DNA of 47,504 nucleotides from Sulfuricurvum sp. (GTDB lineage Bacteria; Campylobacterota; Campylobacteria; Campylobacterales; Sulfurimonadaceae): NCBI GenBank assembly GCA_024762585.1, contig JANTHE010000002.1, positions 1 to 47,504 of the forward strand, read 5' to 3'. Shown piece by piece: positions 37,116 to 46,770 of this stretch (position 1 is its first letter; each line of letters starts with the position of its first letter). The notes under the pieces were generated by a model. It saw only the letters and a program-made list of their open reading frames with translations, ran no database searches and was not told where the DNA came from. The position numbers and the translations under genes were made by a program.

Positions 37116-38416
37116 TCCGCCTGTTTATTACACTATTTTCAATCTTAGGAACACTTATGGCCAATTCACTGCCGCCTTATGAATCACACACACTCGACAA
37201 CGGAATGCAGATTGTCGTCATTCCCATGCACAACGATACCAATGTCATCTCGACCGACGTCTTCTACAAAGTCGGCAGCCGCAACGAAGTGATGGGCAAG
37301 ACGGGCATCGCCCACATGCTCGAACACATGAACTTCAAATCGACCAAGCATCTCGATGCCGGCGAGTTCGACGAAGAGGTCAAAAGCGTCGGCGGCGTCA
37401 ACAACGCCTCGACCGGGTTCGACTATACGCACTACTTCATCAAAAGCTCGACACCGAACGCGGAGAAGTCCATCAGCCTCTTCGCCGAGCTGATGGCGAA
37501 CCTCAACCTCAAAGACGAGGAGTTCCAGCCCGAGCGCAACGTCGTTGCCGAAGAGCGCCGCTGGCGCACAGATAACAACCCGCTGGGCTACCTCTATTTC
37601 CGCCTCTTCAACAACGCGTATCTCTACCACCCTTACCACTGGACGCCGATCGGTTTTATGAACGACATCCAGACCTGGAGCATCGACGACATCCGCAATT
37701 TTCACGCCACCTACTACCAGCCGCAAAACGCCATTTTGATCGTCACCGGTGATATCGAGCCCAAAACCGTTTTCGATCTGGCGGCAAAGCACTTCGGCCC
37801 CATCAAGAACAGCCGCGACATCCCTGCCGTCAAGGCCGTCGAACCGGAACAGGATGGTGCAAAACGGGTCTATATTGACAAAGAGAGCGAAGTCGAGATG
37901 CTGGCCATCGTCTACCACATTCCCGATTTCCGCCATCACGACCAGCCTGCGCTTTCGGCGATATCGGAGATGCTCAGTTCGGGCAAAAGCAGCCGGCTCT
38001 ACAGTGAGCTGGTCGACAAAAAGCGGCTTGTCAACCAGATCTACGCCTACAACATGGAGCAGACCGACCCGGGCCTGTTCGTCTTTATGGCGGCATGCAA
38101 CCCCGGCGTGAAGGCCGAAACGGTCGAAGCGGAACTGCACAAACAGATCGAACGTCTCAAGAGCGAGAAGGTCTCCGCGCAGGAGCTCGAAAAGGTCAAG
38201 ATCAACACCCGTGCGGATTTCATCTTTTCGCTCGAAAGCGCCAGTTCCGTCGCCGGACTCTTCGGCGGCTACCTTGCGCGTGGCGACATTAAACCGCTGG
38301 AGAGCTACGAGGAGAACATCGCGGCGCTGACACCTGAAACCATCCTGAAAACAGCGCAGACCTATTTTAACGAGAAACACTCGACGACGATTATTTTGAG
38401 AAAGGCAGAGCAATGA
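37112..38416 (+). CDS. M16-family zinc metallopeptidase
   Basis: HMLEHMNFKST (HxxEH), E at VVAEERRWRTDNNP. Confidence 0.93.
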   Translation: MIRLFITLFSILGTLMANSLPPYESHTLDNGMQIVVIPMHNDTNVISTDVFYKVGSRNEVMGKTGIAHMLEHMNFKSTKHLDAGEFDEEVKSVGGVNNASTGFDYTHYFIKSSTPNAEKSISLFAELMANLNLKDEEFQPERNVVAEERRWRTDNNPLGYLYFRLFNNAYLYHPYHWTPIGFMNDIQTWSIDDIRNFHATYYQPQNAILIVTGDIEPKTVFDLAAKHFGPIKNSRDIPAVKAVEPEQDGAKRVYIDKESEVEMLAIVYHIPDFRHHDQPALSAISEMLSSGKSSRLYSELVDKKRLVNQIYAYNMEQTDPGLFVFMAACNPGVKAETVEAELHKQIERLKSEKVSAQELEKVKINTRADFIFSLESASSVAGLFGGYLARGDIKPLESYEENIAALTPETILKTAQTYFNEKHSTTIILRKAEQ

Positions 38417-39309
38417 CGACAATTACCGGTTCCACGACCGCACTGATCACCCCCTTTAAAAACGGGAAACTCGACGAGGAGACCTTCGCGCAGCTCATCC
38501 AGCGCCAGATCGACAACGGTATCGACGCGGTTTGCCCCGTCGGCACGACCGGCGAAAGCGCGACGCTGACGCATGAGGAAGATATTCGCTGTATGGAGAT
38601 CGCCGTCGAGGTGTGCCGCGGCACCCGCACCAAAGTGCTTGCCGGCGCGGGCAGCAACGCCACCGCCGAAGCGGTGCGAACGGCCAAACAGGCGCAGGCC
38701 TGCGGCGTCGACGCGATCTTTTCGGTGAGCCCCTACTACAACAAACCCTCGCAGGAGGGGCTCTATCAGCATTACAAAGCCATCGCCGAAGCGGTGCCGG
38801 AACTGCCGTTCATGCTCTACAATGTACCTGGCCGCACAATGTCCGACATCTCGGCCGACACCGTCATCCGCCTCTTTGACGATCTGCCGAATATTTTCGG
38901 CATCAAAGAGGCCACGGGAAGCCTCGAACGTACCGTGGAGCTACTTTCACGCCGCCCGGAGCTCAAGGTCTTCAGCGGCGACGACGCCATTGACTACCCG
39001 ATTCTCGCCGCCGGCGGCGCGGGCATCACCTCGGTCACGGCCAACCTGCTGCCGAATCTGAAATCCAGACTGGTCAAAAGCGCGCTCGAAGGCGATTTCG
39101 CAACTTCGCGGACACTTAACGAACAGCTGCACCCCATCAACAAGGTTCTCTTTTGCGAAGCGAACCCCATTCCCATCAAGGCGGCCATGTACCTCGCGGG
39201 CCTGATCGACACCCTCGAGTACCGCCTGCCGCTGGTCCCGCCATCGAAAGAGAACATGAAAAAGATCGAAACGGTTATGCAAAACTATACCATCGTAGGA
39301 GCGAAATAG
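38413..39309 (+). CDS. dapA: 4-hydroxy-tetrahydrodipicolinate synthase
   Basis: STTALITPFKNGKLDEETF; CPVGTTGESATLTHEED; LYNVPGRTMSDIS; GIKEATGSL. Confidence 0.96.
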   Translation: MTTITGSTTALITPFKNGKLDEETFAQLIQRQIDNGIDAVCPVGTTGESATLTHEEDIRCMEIAVEVCRGTRTKVLAGAGSNATAEAVRTAKQAQACGVDAIFSVSPYYNKPSQEGLYQHYKAIAEAVPELPFMLYNVPGRTMSDISADTVIRLFDDLPNIFGIKEATGSLERTVELLSRRPELKVFSGDDAIDYPILAAGGAGITSVTANLLPNLKSRLVKSALEGDFATSRTLNEQLHPINKVLFCEANPIPIKAAMYLAGLIDTLEYRLPLVPPSKENMKKIETVMQNYTIVGAK

Positions 39310-40086
39310 ATGTCTGAAATGAGAGGAAAAACAGTCGTTATTACGGGAGCCACCAAGGGAATCGGCAGAGCCATCGCCGAAAAGTTCGCCGCCAATGGCG
39401 TCAATGTCGCATTTACCTACAACAGCAACGAAGCGGTCGCCAACGAACTGGCGCAGGGGTGGGAAAACGCGTACGGCATCAAGGCCAGAGCTTACCCGCT
39501 TAACATCCTCGAGCCCGACGAGTTCAAGCCTCTCTTCACTTCGATTGACGAGGATTTCGACCGTATCGACTTTTTTGTCTCCAACGCCATGATCTACGGC
39601 CGTCCCGTTGTCGGCGGATACGGCAAATTCATGCGCCTCAAGCCCCGTGGCCTCAACAACATCTATACGGCGACCGTCAACGCTTTCGTGGTTGGCAGTC
39701 AGGAAGCCGCGAAGCGCATGGAGAAAGTGGGCGGCGGTGCTATTGTGACCATGTCCAGCACCGGCAATCTCGTCTATATCGAGAACTATGCCGGGCACGG
39801 TACGAACAAAGCGGCCGTCGAAGCGATGAGCCGCTACGCGGCGGTCGAACTGGGCGAGATGAACATCCGCGTCAACGCCGTCTCCGGCGGCCCGATCGAC
39901 ACCGATGCGCTCAAGGCATTCACCAACTATGAAGAGGTCAAGGCTGAAACGGTGAAACGGTCGGCACTCAACCGCATGGGGCAGCCCGAAGATATCGCCG
40001 GGGCCGTCTATTTCCTCTGTACCGAGGAGGCGGGCTGGATCACCGGTCAAACCATCGTGGTCGATGGGGGGACGACGTTTACATAA
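39310..40086 (+). CDS. Short-chain dehydrogenase, FabL-like enoyl-ACP reductase
   Basis: VVITGATKGIGRAIAE; STGNLVYIENYAGHGTNKAAVEAMSRYAAVEL...VNAVSGGPIDTDALKAF resembling FabL. Confidence 0.75.
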   Translation: MSEMRGKTVVITGATKGIGRAIAEKFAANGVNVAFTYNSNEAVANELAQGWENAYGIKARAYPLNILEPDEFKPLFTSIDEDFDRIDFFVSNAMIYGRPVVGGYGKFMRLKPRGLNNIYTATVNAFVVGSQEAAKRMEKVGGGAIVTMSSTGNLVYIENYAGHGTNKAAVEAMSRYAAVELGEMNIRVNAVSGGPIDTDALKAFTNYEEVKAETVKRSALNRMGQPEDIAGAVYFLCTEEAGWITGQTIVVDGGTTFT

Positions 40087-40640
40087 TGCTCAACCTGCCC
40101 AACGCGCTTGCGCTATCACGTATCATCATCGCGCCGCTGATGTTCTGGATCATTCTGAATCCGCAGCTGTTTACCGACAACGGGATCGACATCAGCTGGA
40201 ATTGGTATCTGGCCTCTTTGCTCTTCGTCCTCGCCAGTGCAACCGATTTCTTCGACGGCTACATCGCCCGTGAACTTGACCAGATCACGATGGCAGGGAA
40301 GATCCTCGATCCGCTGGCGGACAAGATGCTTATTCTCGCCGCCTTTTTGGGGTTGATGATGACAGACGCCGCATCGCCATGGGCGATCTATATCATCATT
40401 GTCCGAGAACTCTTCATTACGGGCCTGCGGACGGTATCGCTCAGCGAAGGCATCGACATCGCTGCTTCCTGGGCCGGCAAGGTCAAGACCGTCGCGCAGA
40501 TGTTCGCCGTAGGCTTTTTGCTGATGCACTGGCCCGGCGGGAACATCTTGTTATGGATCGCCGTTGCGCTCACCCTCTATTCCGGCGCGGAGTACGTCGT
40601 CGGATTCACACGAACCTATTCAAGGCATCACCAATCATGA
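40086..40640 (+). CDS. pgsA: CDP-diacylglycerol--glycerol-3-phosphate 3-phosphatidyltransferase
   Basis: LNLPNALALSRIIIAPLMF; ATDFFDGYIARELDQITMAGKILDPLADKML (CDP-alcohol phosphotransferase motif). Confidence 0.94.
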   Translation: MLNLPNALALSRIIIAPLMFWIILNPQLFTDNGIDISWNWYLASLLFVLASATDFFDGYIARELDQITMAGKILDPLADKMLILAAFLGLMMTDAASPWAIYIIIVRELFITGLRTVSLSEGIDIAASWAGKVKTVAQMFAVGFLLMHWPGGNILLWIAVALTLYSGAEYVVGFTRTYSRHHQS

Positions 40641-41689
40641 GCTGGCTTATCTCTTTACTCGTTCTCTCGGCGCTGATCTTTTTTCATGAACTTGGCCATT
40701 TTACCGTCGCACGTCTGCTGGGGGTCTATGTCGAGGTGTTCAGCATCGGCTTTGGCAAAAAACTGGCTTCGTTTCGCGCGTTCAATACCGAATGGCGCAT
40801 TGCCGCCGTTCCGCTAGGCGGCTATGTCCGGATGAAAGGACAGGACGACAGCGATCCGACTAAAGTCAGTCCCGATCCTGATAGCTACAACAGTAAATCT
40901 CCCCTGCAGCGCATTGCCATTTTGCTGGCCGGCCCGGCAGCCAACTTTATCCTCGCCTTCGTGCTCTACTTCGCCATCGGTCTCGGCGGACCGCAGGTGC
41001 TTTCGCCCGTCATAGGCGAAACGGTCAAGGACTCTCCTGCCGCCAAGGCGGGATTGCAAACAAACGACCGGGTGCTGGCGATCAACGGGAAAGAGGTCAC
41101 GACATGGAAAGCGATGTCGGAGACCATCAAGCATGCGGATCAAACGCTCGATATGACCATTGAACGCGACGGCTATGTCACACATCTGTTCGTGACGCCC
41201 AAAATGACCGAAACGACCAATATGTTCCGAGAAACGGTCCATAGACCGATGGTCGGCATCAGTTCGGCCGGGGTGACCCATCGGCTTGATCTTGGTTTTA
41301 CAGAAGCCCTTGGCTATGCCGCTATAGAGACATGGCAGGCGTCGAAATTGATTTTTATCAGTCTTGAAAAGCTGGTGACCGGTGCCGTTCCGACTTCCGA
41401 GCTCGGCGGAGTCGTCACCATCGTCAAAATCACCGCAGATGCCAGTGCCGGCGGCTGGATGGCCGTCTTTTTCTTTGCCGCATTGATCTCGGTCAACCTC
41501 GGCGTACTGAATCTGCTGCCTATTCCCGCACTCGACGGCGGGCATATTATGTTCAATCTTTACGAGATGATTATGCGGCGCGCCCCCAGCGAAGCGGTGC
41601 TGATGAAGCTCACCATCGCCGGATGGGGCATTCTGCTCGGGCTGATGAGCCTGGGACTTTATAACGATATCAACAGGTTGATGCAATGA
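40637..41689 (+). CDS. rseP: Site-2 zinc metalloprotease RseP
   Basis: ALIFFHELGHFTVARLLGVYVEVFSIGFG; PDZ region; NLGVLNLLPIPALDGGHI; ATG overlaps pgsA stop. Confidence 0.94.
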   Translation: MSWLISLLVLSALIFFHELGHFTVARLLGVYVEVFSIGFGKKLASFRAFNTEWRIAAVPLGGYVRMKGQDDSDPTKVSPDPDSYNSKSPLQRIAILLAGPAANFILAFVLYFAIGLGGPQVLSPVIGETVKDSPAAKAGLQTNDRVLAINGKEVTTWKAMSETIKHADQTLDMTIERDGYVTHLFVTPKMTETTNMFRETVHRPMVGISSAGVTHRLDLGFTEALGYAAIETWQASKLIFISLEKLVTGAVPTSELGGVVTIVKITADASAGGWMAVFFFAALISVNLGVLNLLPIPALDGGHIMFNLYEMIMRRAPSEAVLMKLTIAGWGILLGLMSLGLYNDINRLMQ

Positions 41690-42363
41690 CACAGACGGAG
41701 TACAAAATCTACATCGATTCCATTATCGAGAGGATCGAAAAAGCGCGCATCAAAGTGAGTGAACACCACATTGTCAAAATCGTGGCGGTCAGTAAATATG
41801 TCGACGCCGATGCCGTGCGTGCCCTCTACGAGATCGGACAGCGCGCTTTCGGCGAAAACAAAGTACAGGACCTTAAAAGCAAAACGGAAGCACTCGAGGC
41901 GCTGCCGCTGGAGTGGCACTTTATCGGCAATCTTCAAAAGAACAAAATCAATCAGCTCATCGACCTCGATCCGTTCATGATGCAGTCTTTGCATTCACTG
42001 GAGCTGGCGGAGGCGCTGAACAAGCGGCTTGAAGCCAAAGGTAAAAGCATGGAGTGCCTGCTGCAGATCAACAGCGCCAAAGAAGTGACAAAGTCGGGCG
42101 TGATGCCCGAAGAAGCCGTTGACCTCTATGCGCAAATTGCGCAAACCTGTCCCCGCATCGACCTGCGCGGCGTCATGAGCATCGGAGCTCACACTGACGA
42201 CAAAAAAGCGATCCGAAGCAGTTTCGAAACGACCCGCGACATCTTCGACCATCTCCCGGACGCGACGATATGTTCCATGGGAATGAGCGGTGATTTCGAA
42301 TTGGCGATCGCCTGTGGCTCCACCATGGTTCGGCTCGGTTCCATTCTCTTTCCGGCGCGGTAA
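41686..42363 (+). CDS. YggS-family PLP homeostasis protein
   Basis: KIVAVSKYVDADAVRALYEIGQRAFGENKVQDLKSK; LEWHFIGNLQKNKI; SMGMSGDFELAIACGSTMVRLGSILF. Confidence 0.94.
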   Translation: MTQTEYKIYIDSIIERIEKARIKVSEHHIVKIVAVSKYVDADAVRALYEIGQRAFGENKVQDLKSKTEALEALPLEWHFIGNLQKNKINQLIDLDPFMMQSLHSLELAEALNKRLEAKGKSMECLLQINSAKEVTKSGVMPEEAVDLYAQIAQTCPRIDLRGVMSIGAHTDDKKAIRSSFETTRDIFDHLPDATICSMGMSGDFELAIACGSTMVRLGSILFPAR

Positions 42364-42438
42364 TCTCCGCTCCTTTCCATAAACCCAAGCTCCTTTCTTA
42401 AAAGAAGATCAAACCATTGTTAATACTTCGTCCATTTT

Positions 42439-42526
42439 ATCACCCAAATATCACTTATAACTGCTTCCTAACCGAAACATAACCATAAAATATAGATTTT
42501 TCTTATTTTTATCACAGGTTTGTCAC
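42439..42526. promoter_or_regulatory. Two pairs of 11-bp-period direct repeats (ATCAC-N6-ATCAC; ATCAC-N6-GTCAC) upstream of multiheme cytochrome gene
   Basis: ATCAC at 42439 and 42450; ATCAC at 42511 and GTCAC at 42522; each pair offset exactly 11 bp. Confidence 0.35.
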
Positions 42527-42609
42527 AGCCTGTTCAAACTTTTTCCCGTTTAAAGGAAGATTAAAAAAACAAATGCAACACTAACGGGATTTCTATCACT
42601 GAGGAGTAC

Positions 42610-45006
42610 ATGATGAATCGAAAACTTCGTGGCGTTTCTGTTGTTGCAACAGCGGCGCTCACCTTGGCAGTAATGTCAAGCAGCGCTTCGGCTTCTGTCA
42701 AAGAGTATGACAAGAATCCGCCGTTCAGCATGACCCTTCTGAAGCCGACTGAAATGGATGTCGGCGGCAAGAAGGTGAAAGCCTACAACCCCAAAAACGA
42801 ATACAACGCATTTGTTAACTATGAACTCGGAATGCACTGTGTCGGCTTTGAAATGAGCTACTGCTGTGTCATTCCGCCTTACAATTCCATTCAGTCGCAG
42901 GCGGTCAAATCCGGTCAAAACGGCGACTTGCCGAAACTGCTGACCCCTGAAGACAAAGTCAAGCTTTACTACTACACGAAAGACAATTCGTACAGTGAAG
43001 GCAACAAGATGAAGTACTGGTCGGTCGCCAAGGACGTCGATGGTAACGGCCGTATGGACGATCCGGGCGACAACGTTGCCAACTACGTCTGGAAACACCT
43101 ATTCATCTATAAAGATCTCGAAGGCACGATTCCCGCGGGTGCCACGGAAAAAGACCGTCTGCATGTCGGTAAAGATATCAAAGTTCCTATCGATTCCGGT
43201 CCGACCGGCAAACACATCGCCGGCGGCTATCTTGAGTATTCCGGAAAAGACGGCAGTAATGTCGTCTTTACCAATACCCTGGTTCCCGCCGTGCAGAACA
43301 TTCCGCTGGTCCTGACGGCATCTCACCTTTGGGACGCACTGGGTCTGCCGCTGACGGCATTCAACGACTCTACCCGCAAAGGAACGATCCGTTCGGTTAC
43401 AGAGAAAGATTTCCAGCCCTTCCAAAGATCAACAGTACAGGTGCATGATCAAAACGGTCGTCCGGTCATCAACGAAGATGGCCAGATTGTAGAGTACTTC
43501 GGTACGAACCCGGTCGATATTCCCAACTGTTACGCCTGTCACTCCCGCCAGGGTAAAGCAGCCCAGATGGCGCGCGATGAAGGTCTGTCGTATTCGGACA
43601 AAGAGTACGCTTACTGGAAAACCTACCCGGATGAAAGCGAATATATGGCTCGCCTCAGTGAAGCTTCCATCAACATTCTTTCGCTGCACGATGCACACCA
43701 CGGCACGACATTTTTAAGCCACTATAACGATAAAGCCTCCTCCAATCGCCTTGGACGTACCGGTGAGATCAACTGTGCCGACTGTCACGGCGATAACGTC
43801 TCCGGTAACCTCCAAGAACCGCGTCCGGGTGCGACAGGATACAAGACCGTCAAGGCAAAACCACTGACCGAAGCGATTCACAGTTTTCACCTTGCGATGG
43901 TCCCGATGCCTGATGCTGCCGGTCGTTCTCAGGCATGTCAAGCCTGTCACCCGACGCACTTCCAGAACCCAAGCATGAATGACGACACCAACCCGTACCG
44001 CGTGGCTGACCGCTACGGCGAAGGCCGCTTCAGCGAAGGCGATGTTCGTACCAGCGGCGGCGGGTGTTATGTACGCCGTGATGCCCACTCCAACCCGGAT
44101 GCCAAACCGCCGTTCTTCCTGAACGAATACGGCAAGTTCCAGCTTAACGAAGTGGCGCACAAAGATGAAGAGGGGGAAAAAGTCTCCAAACTTCGCGGTC
44201 TGTACTGTACGAACTGTCACACCAAAGTTGCGCAGAAGATGCACGCAATGGATGACCTGAAAACTGTTCAGACACTCGAAGGTAAAACCATCCGTAACCA
44301 GTCGCTCAAAGAGATTGTCAAAGCGGTTTCAGGCGGCGATATGAAGAAATTCGTAGCCATTGCCGATCCAAAGACGACGGGTGAAAACGAGGTTCTCAAG
44401 TACTACTCCGAGCACGAATCTGCCGTGCTTGTCAAAAACGTCGGCAAAGACGGCAAACTTGACCTGAAACCATGGAACCACCCTGAGGGCGGCGCGGTAC
44501 CGTACGCGGCGGCTTCGGGCGGTAACGACTGGTGGCTGGCTGCGGCAGAGCCGCACTGTGCTGATTGTCACATGGCGCCGTTTGTCGAAAGTGAAGGCGG
44601 TCAGTACTTCCCGATCGATCAGAACAACAAGCTGTCGCTGTACCGCTACTCCAAAGCGCACGGCGACCTTGCCTGCCAGACATGTCACGAGTCACCGCAC
44701 GGCCTGTATACGACACGTTATGACGGACCGAATCGTACTGTGGACATTACAACGCATGAACAGGCGCTGCAGTACAGCCCGGACGGCGAGTATGCAGGTC
44801 CGGTTACTTGTTCCGCATGTCACACGGTCAATAAAAAAGGTGTTCCTGTCCAGCTTGAGGGTACGGAATACGCAGGCGACTACTGGGCTTCTGTCACCCT
44901 CGCACACTTCATGAGAAGCGGCGATCAGAAACTCTCAGTCAAAGAGCTGGTCGATAAGTATCCGTACGCCAAATCGACTCAGATCGTCAAAGACGGCTGG
45001 AATTAA
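42610..45006 (+). CDS. Exported multiheme cytochrome c with 7 CXXCH motifs
   Basis: Signal peptide ending ASA; CYACH, CADCH, CQACH, CTNCH, CADCH, CQTCH, CSACH. Confidence 0.92.
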   Translation: MMNRKLRGVSVVATAALTLAVMSSSASASVKEYDKNPPFSMTLLKPTEMDVGGKKVKAYNPKNEYNAFVNYELGMHCVGFEMSYCCVIPPYNSIQSQAVKSGQNGDLPKLLTPEDKVKLYYYTKDNSYSEGNKMKYWSVAKDVDGNGRMDDPGDNVANYVWKHLFIYKDLEGTIPAGATEKDRLHVGKDIKVPIDSGPTGKHIAGGYLEYSGKDGSNVVFTNTLVPAVQNIPLVLTASHLWDALGLPLTAFNDSTRKGTIRSVTEKDFQPFQRSTVQVHDQNGRPVINEDGQIVEYFGTNPVDIPNCYACHSRQGKAAQMARDEGLSYSDKEYAYWKTYPDESEYMARLSEASINILSLHDAHHGTTFLSHYNDKASSNRLGRTGEINCADCHGDNVSGNLQEPRPGATGYKTVKAKPLTEAIHSFHLAMVPMPDAAGRSQACQACHPTHFQNPSMNDDTNPYRVADRYGEGRFSEGDVRTSGGGCYVRRDAHSNPDAKPPFFLNEYGKFQLNEVAHKDEEGEKVSKLRGLYCTNCHTKVAQKMHAMDDLKTVQTLEGKTIRNQSLKEIVKAVSGGDMKKFVAIADPKTTGENEVLKYYSEHESAVLVKNVGKDGKLDLKPWNHPEGGAVPYAAASGGNDWWLAAAEPHCADCHMAPFVESEGGQYFPIDQNNKLSLYRYSKAHGDLACQTCHESPHGLYTTRYDGPNRTVDITTHEQALQYSPDGEYAGPVTCSACHTVNKKGVPVQLEGTEYAGDYWASVTLAHFMRSGDQKLSVKELVDKYPYAKSTQIVKDGWN

Positions 45007-45020
45007 TTCCACCGCCTTTC

Positions 45021-45044
45021 GCGCCTCCGGGCGCCTCCCTTTTA
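45021..45044 (+). terminator. Possible intrinsic terminator after multiheme cytochrome gene
   Basis: GCGCC-TCCG-GGCGC hairpin followed by CTCCCTTTTAA. Confidence 0.4.
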
Positions 45045-45091
45045 ATCCTTCACTCATCATTATCTAATCTCTCAACCACTACAATGCATTT

Positions 45092-46324
45092 ATGAAAAAA
45101 ATCGCAATTATTGGCGCAGGTGCCGCAGGGTTGATGGCCGCTATCACCGCTGCAAAAGCTGGAGCGGATGTCACTGTTTTCGAACAAAACAGCGAGGCCG
45201 GGAAAAAGATACTTGCTTCGGGAAACGGCAAGTGCAACATCATAAACCGCACGTCCGATATTCATGATTTCGAGGGTGAAGCTCCTGCATTCGCCATGCA
45301 TGCCCTCGAGCATATGCGCTACAAGAAGTTCGAAAGCTTTTGCAGGGAAATCGGACTGCTGCTCGAAGAAAAAAATGATGGTAAATGTTATCCGCTCAGT
45401 CATGAAGCACGTGCTGTACAGACGGCATTGCAACGCACCGCGTTACGGGATGGGGTGCAGTTTATCCTGAATGCTTTCATATCTAAAATCACGTTTGATA
45501 AGGGTCAATATACCATCAGAACTGCTGCGCAAAAAAATGCATTTGACAGTGTCATTGTCGCAACGGGTTCCCCGGCGGCACCGCAACTCGGGGGCAATGC
45601 AAGCGGAATGGAACTGGCACGCTGTTTCGGGCACAGAGTCATCGACCCTTTTCCATCGCTTGTCGGGCTGCATCTGGACGAACCGGCACTGTCGCAAATG
45701 GCGGGTGTCAAAACGTTTGCCCGCGTCACACTGAGTATCGAGAATGAACCCGTAGCGGATGAAGAGGGGGATATTCTCTTTACCAAGTACGGCATCTCCG
45801 GCTTTGCTATTCTCGACCTCTCCTACCGGGCTTCGTATGCACTGAGTCACTACAGCCGCGTCACACTCTCGCTCGATCTGCTGCCCGCATTGACACGGCA
45901 ATCACTCGCGACTCACATTGAACAGATGGCAAAGAGCATCGCCCAAGAAAGCCTCTACGACCTGATGTGCGGTCTGATTCCGCACAAACTCGTCAAACCG
46001 TTGCTGTTGAGGGCAAACATTCCGATCAATCGATCATGCGGCAATGTGAACGCCAAAATGGCGAAACAGATCGCCTATGCACTCAAACACTGGCGTTTCG
46101 ATGTGACCGATACACACGGCTACAAACATGCGGAAGTGGCGGGAGGTGGTGTGGCGACCGATGAAATCGACGCACAGACGATGGAATCGAAACGCTCTGC
46201 AGGACTCTACTTCGCCGGCGAAGTCATCGATATTACCGGGCATCGGGGCGGGTTCAATTTTCATTTTGCCTGGGCAAGTGGTTTCCTTGCAGGGAAATAC
46301 GCTGCAAACTTTACGATAGAATAA
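45092..46324 (+). CDS. HI0933/YhiN-type flavoprotein (NAD(P)/FAD-dependent oxidoreductase)
   Basis: IAIIGAGAAGLMAAITAAKAGADVTVFEQNSEAGKKILASGNGKCNIIN; C-terminal GLYFAGEVIDITGHRGGFNFHFAWASGFLAGKYA. Confidence 0.95.
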   Translation: MKKIAIIGAGAAGLMAAITAAKAGADVTVFEQNSEAGKKILASGNGKCNIINRTSDIHDFEGEAPAFAMHALEHMRYKKFESFCREIGLLLEEKNDGKCYPLSHEARAVQTALQRTALRDGVQFILNAFISKITFDKGQYTIRTAAQKNAFDSVIVATGSPAAPQLGGNASGMELARCFGHRVIDPFPSLVGLHLDEPALSQMAGVKTFARVTLSIENEPVADEEGDILFTKYGISGFAILDLSYRASYALSHYSRVTLSLDLLPALTRQSLATHIEQMAKSIAQESLYDLMCGLIPHKLVKPLLLRANIPINRSCGNVNAKMAKQIAYALKHWRFDVTDTHGYKHAEVAGGGVATDEIDAQTMESKRSAGLYFAGEVIDITGHRGGFNFHFAWASGFLAGKYAANFTIE

Positions 46325-46399
46325 AACATAATTACAAAACAGAGGCGACTTGAAATAATAATTAGATATGGTAAATTGAAAAGTAGGAAGGATAGAAAA

Positions 46400-46753
46400 G
46401 TGTCGGAGCATGAAAAAATTGATTATATTGAATTTCCGTCATGTGATTTAATGGCTACAAAGGCATTTTTTAACGAATGTTTCGGATGGAAGTTTAAGGA
46501 TTATGGTCCGGATTACACTGCGTTCTTTGATGCCGGGCTAATGGGAGGTTTTTTTCATTCAGACACGGCTTCGAAAACGCAAAACGGTGCAGCATTGGTA
46601 GTGTTGTACAGTGAAACGCTTGAAGCCACAGAGAAAAAGATCAAAAGGACAGGTGGTGTTGTAACACGGCCGATCTTCTCTTTTCCCGGCGGACGCCGTT
46701 TTCACTTTACCGAACCGGGCGGAAATGAGTTGGCGGTCTGGTCAGAAAAATAG
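46400..46753 (+). CDS. VOC-family (glyoxalase/bleomycin-resistance-like) protein
   Basis: IDYIEFPSCDLMATKAFFNECFGWKFKDYGPDYTAFFDAGLMGGFF...GGRRFHFTEPGGNELAVWSE; GTG start. Confidence 0.88.
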   Translation: MSEHEKIDYIEFPSCDLMATKAFFNECFGWKFKDYGPDYTAFFDAGLMGGFFHSDTASKTQNGAALVVLYSETLEATEKKIKRTGGVVTRPIFSFPGGRRFHFTEPGGNELAVWSEK

Positions 46754-46770
46754 CAGAGTGAATCGTTCCG

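Noticed and set aside
37184-38422. 412-aa minus-strand ORF
   Set aside because: Antisense to the M16 peptidase gene, which has the HxxEH motif; shadow ORF.
38947-40050. 367-aa minus-strand ORF
   Set aside because: Antisense to dapA and the FabL-like gene; no recognisable motif.
40814-41692. 292-aa minus-strand ORF
   Set aside because: Antisense to rseP; shadow composition.
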